A stretch of DNA of 64,000 nucleotides from Anoxynatronum sibiricum (GTDB taxonomy: Bacteria > Bacillota > Clostridia > Peptostreptococcales > Tindalliaceae). Position numbers and translations under genes: made by a program. The notes under the pieces were generated by a model, which saw only the letters and a program-made list of their open reading frames with translations, was not told where the DNA came from and searched no databases. This document shows positions 7,944 to 16,268 of this stretch, one piece after another. The stretch covers positions 1 through 64,000 of the forward strand of contig NZ_JBCITM010000014.1 in NCBI RefSeq assembly GCF_039414295.1, in the 5' to 3' direction. Numbering within the stretch: position 1 is the first letter of the stretch; every line of letters begins with the position of its first letter.

Positions 7944-9121
7944 CGGGAAACACCTCCGATTTCTGCATCTGTCAGATAACAGGCCGGGTCAGCTTCCCAG
8001 AAGTCGCCGGTGACGGCCTCTGCTCTGGCCCTGAAGTTGCCGTTGCAGCAGTCCTGCCACTGACACTGGGCACAGCGGCCCTTCAGCAGGGTTTTCCGGT
8101 CTTTCAGACCGGCCTGCAGGGGGTGGTCGGTGCTCTGCCAGATACTGCCAAAGGGTTTCTCCCGCACATTGCCAAAGGTGACATGCTGGGTGAACTGGTC
8201 AGGGTGCACATTTCCCAGGTGGTCCACATTGGCAAAGGCCATGCCAGACCGGTTGCCCCCATTTTGGCGCAGCAGGGCCAGCAGGCTTTCCGCTGCTGCC
8301 GGGTCTTTTTCCCGGAGCTTCAGATAGAGATAGACTCCGTCTGCGTGATTGTCAACCGTCAAGAGCTCTTTCTCCAGGCCACGGGCCTGAAAGTCAAGGG
8401 TGCGGTCAATGAGCAGGTCCATCAGTTGCCGGGTTTCATCGTGGGTCACATCTTCTTTCACCATTTCACTTCCCCGGCCGGAATAAACCAGGTGATAAAA
8501 GCAGATGCGGTCGATGCTGGCTTCCTCCATCAGGTCCAGAATACGGGGGATATCTGCGTAATTGTGGCGGTTAATGGTGAAACGGAGGCCCACCCGCTGG
8601 CCCACGGCCACACAGTGTTCGATGCCTTCCATGGCGCGGCGGAAGGCCCCCTGCTGACAGCGAAAAGCATCGTGAACCGGCTCCAGGCCGTCCAGGCTGA
8701 TGCCCACATAGCCAACGCCCATGTCTTTCAGGCGATGAGCCGTGGCCCGGTCGATGAGGGTGCCGTTGGTGGAGAGGGTGGGGCGAATCTCCAGCCGGGC
8801 GGCTTCTTCAGCCAGGGTGAAAAAATCCGGGCGAATCAGGGGCTCGCCGCCGGAAAAAAGCAGCACCGGCACCTGAAAGTCAGCCAGGGATCGGATAAAA
8901 GCCAGGGCTTCCCCGGTGTTCAGTTCGCCTTCGTAGGTTTTTGGATCAGAGTTCATGTAGCAGTGCCGGCAGGTGAGGTTGCAGGTGCGGGTCATGTTCC
9001 AGGCCACCACAGGCCCCAACCCTTCCCGCACACCATGGGGAGACCGGGCGGCACCGGCGGTGTAACGCAGCCGGTCGCCGTAGTGGCAGGAACCGGTGAG
9101 AAGCTTGCTGAGACTGATCAA
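7940..9121 (-). CDS. ahbC: Radical SAM 12,18-didecarboxysiroheme deacetylase AhbC (NirJ1-type)
   Basis: AhbC removes the two acetate side chains of 12,18-didecarboxysiroheme to give Fe-coproporphyrin III. The 393-residue protein has the N-terminal ISLSKLL...GDRLRY segment typical of AhbC/NirJ1, the cluster motif CNLTCRHCY, FSGGEP, and a C-terminal SPASM-like cluster (CAQCQWQDCC...ACYL). I place the start at the TTG at 9121, seven bases behind AAAGGTGG; the longer frame from 9205 adds 28 residues without family resemblance. It is the first gene of the minus-strand operon, translationally coupled to ahbD, and divergent from sirC. Confidence 0.86.
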   Translation of the reverse strand: MISLSKLLTGSCHYGDRLRYTAGAARSPHGVREGLGPVVAWNMTRTCNLTCRHCYMNSDPKTYEGELNTGEALAFIRSLADFQVPVLLFSGGEPLIRPDFFTLAEEAARLEIRPTLSTNGTLIDRATAHRLKDMGVGYVGISLDGLEPVHDAFRCQQGAFRRAMEGIEHCVAVGQRVGLRFTINRHNYADIPRILDLMEEASIDRICFYHLVYSGRGSEMVKEDVTHDETRQLMDLLIDRTLDFQARGLEKELLTVDNHADGVYLYLKLREKDPAAAESLLALLRQNGGNRSGMAFANVDHLGNVHPDQFTQHVTFGNVREKPFGSIWQSTDHPLQAGLKDRKTLLKGRCAQCQWQDCCNGNFRARAEAVTGDFWEADPACYLTDAEIGGVSR

Positions 9122-9450
9122 AAAATGACCACCTTTCTGATTTGTGGGATGTCGTTTCAGGCTTTGGTTCACTTGTTTTGCAGCATGGCTGATGCCCAAT
9201 GGCATCTGAATAAGGGTATACGGTTAGATGAACATTGTTGAAAGCCGCATTGCTGTCAAGAGATGGAATTTAAATTTTCATGTGGTTATGTTATCATAAG
9301 ACAGACACGATTCTCCGGGTGTATTGTTTCACCCACTATTCATTATAAAGTAGTTATGGTTTTTCGTCCAGAGAAGGAAAAGCCAGATGTCACAATACAC
9401 GGCCACCACCAAACCAAGTGGGCGGGCATGACTTTGAAAGGATTGTTCCC
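9122..9450. other. Divergent intergenic region between ahb and sir/hem operons
   Basis: This 329-bp stretch separates the two tetrapyrrole operons and must hold both promoters. A minus-strand TTGACA is present at 9254-9259 but has no good -10 at 17 bp; on the plus strand TTGTTT (9326-9331) and TATAAA (9346-9351) are only 14 bp apart. No riboswitch or strong operator dyad is evident. A small hairpin, GATGCC/GGCATC, lies near 9192-9207. Confidence 0.5.
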
Positions 9451-10143
9451 ATGAAAACAACCCCTCAGCGTGATTACTTTCCTATATTGCTCCAACTCAC
9501 CGGGCACCCCTGCCTGGTGATCGGCGGTGGCCGGGTGGCCTATCGTAAAATCGAGTCACTGCTGCAGGCAGGGGCCCGGGTGACGGTGATCAGCCCCCAG
9601 ATGGTGCCGGAACTGGAAGCGTTGGCAGCGGCACACGCTGCTGAAGCGCAACCTGAAGGCAAGGCTTCTCTCCGACTGATTCGCCAACCCTATGCCCTGG
9701 GAGACTTGAAAGGCTATCGCCTGGCCTTTGCCGCCACCGGCAACCGGGAAGTGAATGAAGCCTGCCGTCAGGAAGCGGAGCACTGCGGCGTACTGCTGAA
9801 TGTGGTGGATGTCCCTGATTTATGTGATTTCATCATGCCGGCGGTTCATCAACAGGGGGATCTCCTGTTTATGGTGTGCAGTCAGGGGAAAAGCCCCATG
9901 CTTACCAAGCGGCTTCGCAAAGAGCTGCAGCAGCGGTACGGCCCAGCCTACGGGCGGGTGGCTGAGGTAATGGGAGAATTGCGGCAGCAGGCTTTTCAGG
10001 ATCTGCCGGATATCCACCACCGCCGGGAAGTCTTTCGACACCTGATTGAAGACGGGCCGCTGGACGAAGCCCTCACCCTGCCGCCAGAGGAAGCCCGGCA
10101 GCACCTGTGGGCAGCCTACGGGCAGATGATAGAGCAACTGTGA
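9451..10143 (+). CDS. sirC: Precorrin-2 dehydrogenase / sirohydrochlorin ferrochelatase-like (SirC/Met8 type)
   Basis: The protein should oxidise precorrin-2 to sirohydrochlorin with NAD, and may also insert iron to give siroheme as in Met8/CysG. The 230 residues open with a Rossmann fold whose nucleotide loop reads VIGGGRVAYRK, continue with the FAATGNREVNEACR and VVDVPDLCDFIMPA motifs, and have a Met8-like helical tail. The ATG at 9451 follows GAAAGGAT; the longer frame from 9418 is disfavoured. It heads the plus-strand operon with hemC, cobA/hemD and hemB. No separate CbiX/SirB chelatase is in the window, so either this protein chelates iron or the chelatase is elsewhere. Confidence 0.88.
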   Translation: MKTTPQRDYFPILLQLTGHPCLVIGGGRVAYRKIESLLQAGARVTVISPQMVPELEALAAAHAAEAQPEGKASLRLIRQPYALGDLKGYRLAFAATGNREVNEACRQEAEHCGVLLNVVDVPDLCDFIMPAVHQQGDLLFMVCSQGKSPMLTKRLRKELQQRYGPAYGRVAEVMGELRQQAFQDLPDIHHRREVFRHLIEDGPLDEALTLPPEEARQHLWAAYGQMIEQL

Positions 10144-10184
10144 AGAACAAATCAATCCATCAACCATAGACAGGATGTGACGTG

Positions 10185-11117
10185 ATGAAACCCATCATCA
10201 TCGGCTCCCGGGGGAGCCGGCTGGCTCTGATTCAGGCAGAATCAGTGAAAACAGCACTGGAAGACGCCCATGCGGGGCTGCAGGTGACCATCAAAGTCAT
10301 CAAAACAAAAGGCGACTTGATTCTGGACCGAACCCTGGACAAAATCGGAGGAAAGGGTCTTTTTGTGAAGGAAATTCAGCAGGCCCTCCTGGAAAAATCC
10401 ATCGACCTGGCAGTTCACAGCATGAAAGATGTTCCCGGAGTGGCACCGGAAGGGCTGGTCATGGCTGCCGTTACCCGGCGGGAAGACCCCCGGGACGTGC
10501 TGGTGACAGCCGAAGGCTTCACACCGGAAACCCTGCCTGAAGGCGCGGTGATTGGCACCAGCAGCCTGCGGCGTCAGGCCCAGATAAGGTCATTACGGCC
10601 CGACTGCCAGGTGGTTCCCCTGCGGGGCAATGTACAGACCCGGCTTCAAAAAATGAAGGATCAGCAACTGACAGGAATTCTGCTGGCAGCTGCCGGACTG
10701 AAACGGTTACAATTGCTGGGAGAACTGCCCCATAGCTTCATGGACCCCCAGGTTTTTGTCCCCGCCGTGGGTCAGGGAGCCCTGGGATGTGAAATCAGAG
10801 AAGCGGATACCGTCATGAAAGCCCTGTTGCAACCCCTGGAAGACACTGATACCCGGGTGGCAGTTCAGGGAGAACGGGCTTTTCTCAACCGGCTGGAAGG
10901 CGACTGTCACGTACCCGTGGGAGCCTTTGGCCGCCTGGAGCAGAACCAGCTCATCCTCACCGGACTGGTGGCCGCCGCCGATGGCAGCCGACGTTTACAG
11001 GAGACAGTGACGGGAGACAAAGACCAGGCAGAAGTCTTGGGGCGTTTACTGGCAGAAAAGCTCATCGCCCAGGGGGCCTGGGAACTGATGAAAGCGGGTG
11101 GCAGTGATGACAGATAA
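10185..11117 (+). CDS. hemC: Porphobilinogen deaminase (hydroxymethylbilane synthase)
   Basis: HemC polymerises four porphobilinogen molecules into hydroxymethylbilane. The 310 residues carry the standard landmarks: IGSRGSRLALIQAE at the start, HSMKDVP, GTSSLRRQAQ, LRGNVQTRL, and the dipyrromethane-binding cysteine in GDCHVPVGAF. An in-frame GTG lies just before the ATG at 10185; the ATG is better spaced from AGGA. It follows sirC by 41 bp and its 3' end overlaps the start of the next gene by 11 bases, so the operon is tightly coupled. Confidence 0.95.
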   Translation: MKPIIIGSRGSRLALIQAESVKTALEDAHAGLQVTIKVIKTKGDLILDRTLDKIGGKGLFVKEIQQALLEKSIDLAVHSMKDVPGVAPEGLVMAAVTRREDPRDVLVTAEGFTPETLPEGAVIGTSSLRRQAQIRSLRPDCQVVPLRGNVQTRLQKMKDQQLTGILLAAAGLKRLQLLGELPHSFMDPQVFVPAVGQGALGCEIREADTVMKALLQPLEDTDTRVAVQGERAFLNRLEGDCHVPVGAFGRLEQNQLILTGLVAAADGSRRLQETVTGDKDQAEVLGRLLAEKLIAQGAWELMKAGGSDDR

Positions 11118-12681
11118 CACGCGGATGATTCCCATCGCCGGGCCCATGGTATTCCTGGTGGGGGCAGGTCCTGGCGCAGAAGACCTGATCACCGTGAAAG
11201 GATTACGCTGTTTGCAGCAGGCCCAGGTGGTGCTGTATGACCGCCTCTCTGGGGAAAGCCTGCTGAAAGAAGCTCCGCCGGAAGCGGAGCTCATTGATGT
11301 GGGCAAACAGCCCGATCATCACCCCGTTCCCCAGGAAACCATCAACCAGCTGCTGGTGGAGAAGGCCGGGGAAGGGAAGCTGGTGGTTCGCTTAAAGGGC
11401 GGTGATCCTTTTGTGTTTGGAAGGGGTGGCGAAGAAGCCCTGGCCCTGGAAGCAGCGGGCATTCCCTTTGAAGTTGTTCCCGGCATTTCTTCCGCTATTG
11501 CAGTACCCTCCTACGGGGGAATTCCGGTGACTCATCGCCATATGAGCACATCTTTTCACGTGATTACTGGTCACGAAGACCCGGAAAAGCCAGAGGAAGC
11601 AGTGAACTATCAGCTGTTGGCACAGCTTTCCGGCACATTGGTGTTTCTCATGGGTGTGGGCAGGCTGCCCCAGATCACCCGGCAGCTCATGACTCATGGC
11701 AAAGATCCCCGCACCCCCGTGGCTCTGATTCATCGGGGGACCACCCCCAGTCAGAAGACGGTCTGTGGTAATCTGGTAAACATTGTGGAACGGGTTGAAA
11801 TTGCCAGGCTGAAACCGCCCTGTGTCATTGTGGTGGGAGAAGTGGTCTCCCTGCAACCCGCCCTTTCCTGGGTGGAGCGAAAGCCGCTTTTCGGACGCCG
11901 GGTGCTGGTAACCCGCTCTCGGCAGCAGGCCAGCGGCCTGGCAGCCAAACTCAGGTGGCTGGGAGCTCAGGTGGAAGAACTGCCCACCATCGCCATCCGT
12001 CCGCCGAAAGACCCGGTAAAACTGTCGAACGCCCTGGAAGACCTGACAGTCTATGACCATCTGATCTTCACCAGTGTCAACGGGGTGGAAGCCTTTTTCC
12101 AGCTGTTGCTGGAAACCGGGCGGGATGTACGGAGCCTGTCGCCAGAGACAGAAATCACCGCCATCGGCCAGGCCACAGCAGCAGCCATTGAATCCCGGGG
12201 GCTGCGAGTGACACGAATGCCGGAAGTCTTCACAGGAGAAGGGGTGTTGGAAGCGTTGACACCCATTATCCGGAAGGGACAGCGGGTGCTCCTTCCACGG
12301 GCGGAAATCGGCCGTCCACAGCTGGTGAAAGGGCTGGAAGCCCTGGAGGCCATTATGACCGATTTGCCCGTCTATGAGACGGTGATTCCTGAAGCTGATC
12401 CGGCAAAACTGCAACAGCTGGTGAAGCACCCGCCTCACTGGATCACCTTCACCAGTGCCTCCACCATCAACCACTTCATGGCCATGCTGAATCAGGCGGG
12501 GCTTCCTTTTCCCAGAGAAACCCATATTGCTGCCATCGGACCGGTGACGGCAGATGCTGTTCGACACCATGGCCTGGAAGTGACAGCGGAGGCAGAGCCC
12601 CATACCATTGATGCCTTGGTGGCCGCCATTCAGGCTGCTGATGGTTCTTTTAGTGAACGACGAAAGGAGTCTTTCCAGTGA
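11107..12681 (+). CDS. cobA-hemD: Fused uroporphyrinogen-III methyltransferase / uroporphyrinogen-III synthase
   Basis: This two-domain enzyme closes hydroxymethylbilane to uroporphyrinogen III (HemD) and methylates it twice to precorrin-2 (CobA/SUMT). In the 524-residue protein, residues about 10-250 form the methyltransferase with GAGPGAEDLITVKG, RLKGGDPFVFGRGGEE and GGIPVTHR; residues about 260-515 form the HemD domain (RRVLVTRSRQQA, FTSVNGVEAFF, WITFTSASTINHF). The fusion channels the intermediate toward siroheme and is common in Clostridia. The start is at ATG 11107, with GTGs just upstream in frame. Its stop overlaps the hemB start by four bases. Confidence 0.94.
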   Translation: MTDNTRMIPIAGPMVFLVGAGPGAEDLITVKGLRCLQQAQVVLYDRLSGESLLKEAPPEAELIDVGKQPDHHPVPQETINQLLVEKAGEGKLVVRLKGGDPFVFGRGGEEALALEAAGIPFEVVPGISSAIAVPSYGGIPVTHRHMSTSFHVITGHEDPEKPEEAVNYQLLAQLSGTLVFLMGVGRLPQITRQLMTHGKDPRTPVALIHRGTTPSQKTVCGNLVNIVERVEIARLKPPCVIVVGEVVSLQPALSWVERKPLFGRRVLVTRSRQQASGLAAKLRWLGAQVEELPTIAIRPPKDPVKLSNALEDLTVYDHLIFTSVNGVEAFFQLLLETGRDVRSLSPETEITAIGQATAAAIESRGLRVTRMPEVFTGEGVLEALTPIIRKGQRVLLPRAEIGRPQLVKGLEALEAIMTDLPVYETVIPEADPAKLQQLVKHPPHWITFTSASTINHFMAMLNQAGLPFPRETHIAAIGPVTADAVRHHGLEVTAEAEPHTIDALVAAIQAADGSFSERRKESFQ

Positions 12682-13658
12682 ATCTGACAAAACGTCCCCG
12701 CCGACTGCGGGATCATGAGGCCCTTCGGGCCATGGTGCAGGAAACCCGTGTGGATGCCGCCGATTTGATCCAACCCCTTTTCGCAGTGCACGGCACCAAT
12801 ATTAAAAGAGAAATCCCCAAACTCCCCGGCCAATATCATTTTTCTGTGGATCGACTGGCTGAAGAAGTGAAAGAACTGCAGTCCCTGGGCATTCGGGCTG
12901 TTCTGATTTTTGGTTTGCCAGAGATCAAAGACGCTGCCGCTTCCCAGGCTTTTTCCGATGAAGGCATTGTGCAGCAGGCGGTACGGGCCATTCGAAGCCA
13001 GGTGCCGGACATGCTGGTGATGACCGATGTCTGTTTGTGCCAGTACACCGACCACGGCCACTGCGGCATGGTGGTGGGAGATCAGATTCTCAACGACGAG
13101 AGCCTGTCGGTGCTGGCAAAAACAGCCTTGTCCCATGCCAAAGCCGGAGCCCACGTGGTGGCCCCCTCCGACATGATGGACGGCCGGGTGGCCGCCATTC
13201 GGGAAACCCTGGATGCCCATGGGTTTCACCAGGTGAGTATTATGAGCTACAGCGTGAAATACGCTTCTGCCTTCTACGGTCCCTTCCGCCAGGCGGTGGC
13301 CTCAGCCCCCCAGTTTGGAGACCGGAAAACCTACCAGATGGACCCGGCCAACCGGCTGGAAGCCCTGCGGGAGTCAGCTCTTGACATTGAAGAAGGCGCA
13401 GATATGCTGATGGTGAAGCCGGCCCTGGCCTATCTGGATATCATTCGGGAAGTGAAAAACAAGTTCTCCCTGCCCCTGGGAGCTTACCATGTGAGTGGTG
13501 AGTACGCCATGGTGAAAGCTGCCGTCGCAGCAGACCTGCTGGATCACGACAAAATCATGGTGGAGATTCTCACCAGTATCAAACGGGCTGGAGCCGATGT
13601 GATTCTCACTTATTTTGCTAAAGACATGGCCCGGCTGCTTCAACTGAAAGGCCAGTGA
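12678..13658 (+). CDS. hemB: 5-aminolevulinate dehydratase (porphobilinogen synthase)
   Basis: HemB condenses two 5-aminolevulinate molecules to porphobilinogen. The 326 residues show the zinc-type cysteine cluster DVCLCQYTDHGHCG, the first active-site lysine in MSYSVKYASAFYGPFR and the Schiff-base lysine in MLMVKPA. The start is a GTG at 12678 preceded by AAAGGAGT and overlapping the cobA-hemD stop as GTGA. hemA and hemL, needed to make 5-aminolevulinate, are not in this cluster or elsewhere in the window. Confidence 0.95.
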   Translation: MNLTKRPRRLRDHEALRAMVQETRVDAADLIQPLFAVHGTNIKREIPKLPGQYHFSVDRLAEEVKELQSLGIRAVLIFGLPEIKDAAASQAFSDEGIVQQAVRAIRSQVPDMLVMTDVCLCQYTDHGHCGMVVGDQILNDESLSVLAKTALSHAKAGAHVVAPSDMMDGRVAAIRETLDAHGFHQVSIMSYSVKYASAFYGPFRQAVASAPQFGDRKTYQMDPANRLEALRESALDIEEGADMLMVKPALAYLDIIREVKNKFSLPLGAYHVSGEYAMVKAAVAADLLDHDKIMVEILTSIKRAGADVILTYFAKDMARLLQLKGQ

Positions 13659-13663
13659 TCTCT

Positions 13664-14470
13664 ATGAACCCTGAGAAACAAAGCACTTATAAGATAGAAT
13701 CGCCTGAGGGAGAGTCATCTGGGGGTACTGAACCCGCTTCGGAGAGTACTCTAAAGGCGAAAGACGGCCTGGCGGCCGGCGTTCCCATTATCATGGGTTA
13801 TGTACCCGTTGCCATTGCTTTTGGCGTGTTGTCCCGGAACGTAGGGATTTCCCTGCTCCACACCCAGCTGTTTTCCCTTGTGGTGTTTGCCGGGGCCAGT
13901 CAGTTTATGGCCATCAACCTCATTGCCCTGGGAACAGGGATGGGCCAGATTATCCTTACCACGCTGCTGATGAACTTTCGGCATTTTCTCATGAGCGCCT
14001 CTTTGTCCCAACGGCTGGGGCCCCAGCCCAAAACCCGGATTCCGCTGCTGGCCTTTGGTGTTACCGACGAGGTTTTTTCCGTGGCCATGACCCGGCGGGA
14101 ATCCCTCAGCCCTTCGTTTGTGCTGGTACTGGAGGCCATGGCCTACCTTTCATGGAACGGCGGCACCTTTCTGGGCTACTGGCTGGGTGACATTCTGCCC
14201 GCCATGGTACAGGCCAGCCTGGGCATCGCCCTCTATGCGCTGTTCGTCGCCATTCTCCTGCCGGAAATGCGCCGTTCCCGTCAGGTGCTGGTATTGGCCC
14301 TGGGTGCCGGGTTGCTGCATACCCTGCTGGAAAAAGCAGATCTGCTGCCGGGAGGCTGGAATCTGGTGGCGGTGATTGTGCTGGTTTCCTGGCTGGGCAC
14401 TTATTGGCCTGAGAATCGGGCAAAAACAAATTCTCAGGAAAAGGCAGGTGAATCCCATGTGGCTGAATGA
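13664..14470 (+). CDS. azlC: AzlC-family branched-chain amino acid exporter, large subunit
   Basis: AzlC with AzlD forms a membrane exporter associated with branched-chain amino acids and their analogues. The protein is about 268 residues: a polar N-terminal tail of some 40 residues, then the family pattern AGVPIIMGYVPVAIAFGVL, FAGASQFMA, and several further membrane helices. The exact start is uncertain: GTG 13655 overlaps the hemB stop, while ATG 13664 has better spacing from GAAAGG. The gene abuts hemB directly and may be read through from the hem operon, but no functional link to heme is known. Confidence 0.88.
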   Translation: MNPEKQSTYKIESPEGESSGGTEPASESTLKAKDGLAAGVPIIMGYVPVAIAFGVLSRNVGISLLHTQLFSLVVFAGASQFMAINLIALGTGMGQIILTTLLMNFRHFLMSASLSQRLGPQPKTRIPLLAFGVTDEVFSVAMTRRESLSPSFVLVLEAMAYLSWNGGTFLGYWLGDILPAMVQASLGIALYALFVAILLPEMRRSRQVLVLALGAGLLHTLLEKADLLPGGWNLVAVIVLVSWLGTYWPENRAKTNSQEKAGESHVAE

Positions 14471-14780
14471 ACCGAACCGGTTGTTGCTTTTACTGGCAGG
14501 CATGTTGCTGGCCACCTACCTGCCCCGGCTGGCCCCCTTCTTCATGATGCAGGATCTCCGGCTGGCTCCCCGTCTGAAACGATTTTTGGAGCTGATTCCC
14601 TTCACAGCGCTGGGAGCGCTTATTCTGCCTGGCGTACTCGCTTCGGTACCCGGCCACCCCCTGGCCATGGCCGCCGGCATCGGTGTTGCTGCGGTATGGG
14701 CCTGGTACAAGGGTGGTATTGTGGTACCGGTGGTGGGAGCCATCGCCGTCACCTATGGGGTGCTGCTCATCGCCGGGTAA
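14457..14780 (+). CDS. azlD: AzlD-family exporter, small subunit
   Basis: The 107-residue partner of AzlC has about four hydrophobic helices and the AzlD signature YLPRLAPFF...FLELIPFTALGALILPG. The start at 14457 is preceded by AAAGGCAGG and overlaps the azlC 3' end by 14 bases. A strong hairpin follows about 85 bp downstream of the stop. Confidence 0.88.
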   Translation: MWLNEPNRLLLLLAGMLLATYLPRLAPFFMMQDLRLAPRLKRFLELIPFTALGALILPGVLASVPGHPLAMAAGIGVAAVWAWYKGGIVVPVVGAIAVTYGVLLIAG

Positions 14781-14865
14781 TGCGGCCAATCACAGCATGT
14801 CACCTTGCCGCATATCACCACATGAGTATCAATCACATGCACATTAACCACTTCAATATCAACAA

Positions 14866-14906
14866 AAGGAATGGTGATGCCTGTGTGACAGGCATCGCCA
14901 TTCCTT
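14866..14906. terminator. Hairpin between convergent azlD and codA
   Basis: A 19-bp inverted repeat (AAGGAATGGTGATGCCTGT against its complement, one mismatch) with a 3-nt loop lies between two convergent transcripts. It has no good T-run, so termination is likely but not certain. Flanking sequence is rich in short CACATG / ATCAC motifs of no known role. Confidence 0.5.
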
Positions 14907-15012
14907 CGTACTGCTTAGATTCCTGCGTAAGACAATGGTATCTTCACATCACATGCGCGGCAGCATATAACTTCTGAGGGTTTTCCGGAAGTCAGATCAG
15001 TTCTTAAAGCAG

Positions 15013-16248
15013 CTAAAAAAGGGCCTTTTTCATAGCCGGCTGTGACGATGCAATCAGCTTTCCCTTTGTGAAATTGTACAGTACTTCCTTTTTCTCGTTC
15101 AGCACATGGTAAAAATTGGCATCATTCATCATAATAAAGCTTGCCGGATTTCCCTCTTTGATCTGATACGCTTCCCCAAGATGTAAGGTTCTGGCGGCAT
15201 TATGGGTCACAAGCATATAAGAGTTGAGGATTTCTTCATAACCCATCATCTGACAGACGTGAAGCCCCATATGAATCACATCCAACATATTTCCGTCCCC
15301 CAGAGGATACCAGGGATCAAAAATATCATCATGACCGAAAGAGACGTTGATTTTTGCTTCTAATAATTCTTTGACCCTTGTGACACCTCTTCTTTTGGGA
15401 TAAGTATCAAAACGTCCCTGCAAGTGGGTGTTAACAAGGGGATTGGCAACAAAGTTTATTTCACTCATTCGAAGAATTCTGAATAGCTTTGAGGTGTAGG
15501 CATTGTTAAAGGAATGCATGGAGGTGGTATGACTGGCGGTCACTCTTTCCTTAAGACCGGATTCATACGCTCTGGTTGCAAGGGTTTCAATGAAGCGTGA
15601 CTGTTCGTCATCAATCTCATCACAATGAACATCCACCAGTTTATCGTATTTTTCCGCAAGCGCCATGAGAAAATTGACACTTTCCACCCCGTACTCTCTT
15701 GTAAATTCGAAGTGGGGGATGCCGCCCACAACGTCAGCCCCCATTTTAAGGGCATCTTCCATCAGTTCTTTGCCGTTTGGAAAGCTTAAAATCCCTTCTT
15801 GGGGAAAAGCCACAACCTGTACGTTCACTTTGTCCTTCAGTTCTTCTTTTAGTTCCAGCAATCCTTCCAATGCCACTAAAGATGGATCTGTCACATCAAC
15901 ATGAGTTCGAACATGACCAATTCCATTTTTTGCCTGTTTACGAATGGCATTTCTTGCCCGGTCCATCACATCTTTCTTAGAAAGCTTCTCTTTTCTTTCT
16001 GACCAGCAAGCAATCCCTTCAAAGAGGGTGCCTGACAAATTCCATCGGGGATCTCCTGCAGTCAAGGCGGAATCAAGATGAACGTGGGATTCAATAAACT
16101 GTGGAAGCATTAACTTTCCTTCTCCATCAATGATTTCCACGTTGTTATCGGCTTCAATATGATCTGCAATTTGATAGAACTGACCATCTCTTATGAGGAC
16201 ATCTTTTTTCTCGGATGCGTTTTCGATGCTAATGTTTTTAATCAACAT
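15013..16248 (-). CDS. codA: Cytosine deaminase
   Basis: CodA hydrolyses cytosine to uracil and ammonia for pyrimidine salvage. The 411 residues follow the E. coli enzyme closely: metal-binding HVHLD, FEGIACWSERKEKL, HVRTHVDVTDPSL, FPQEGILSFPNG, GGIPHFEFTREYG, HCDEIDDEQSRF (metal His and catalytic Glu), FVANPLVNTHLQGRFDTYPKRRG, and the metal Asp in FGHDDIFDPW. It lies 20 bp after codB on the minus strand. Base composition is clearly AT-richer than the heme genes and namA on either side, so the pair may be a horizontal acquisition. Confidence 0.95.
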   Translation of the reverse strand: MLIKNISIENASEKKDVLIRDGQFYQIADHIEADNNVEIIDGEGKLMLPQFIESHVHLDSALTAGDPRWNLSGTLFEGIACWSERKEKLSKKDVMDRARNAIRKQAKNGIGHVRTHVDVTDPSLVALEGLLELKEELKDKVNVQVVAFPQEGILSFPNGKELMEDALKMGADVVGGIPHFEFTREYGVESVNFLMALAEKYDKLVDVHCDEIDDEQSRFIETLATRAYESGLKERVTASHTTSMHSFNNAYTSKLFRILRMSEINFVANPLVNTHLQGRFDTYPKRRGVTRVKELLEAKINVSFGHDDIFDPWYPLGDGNMLDVIHMGLHVCQMMGYEEILNSYMLVTHNAARTLHLGEAYQIKEGNPASFIMMNDANFYHVLNEKKEVLYNFTKGKLIASSQPAMKKALF

Positions 16249-16268
16249 AATCTCCAGCCCCTTTACCT

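Noticed and set aside
11392..12690. 432-codon minus-strand open frame
   Set aside because: Antisense to the cobA-hemD fusion; no family likeness and no ribosome site.
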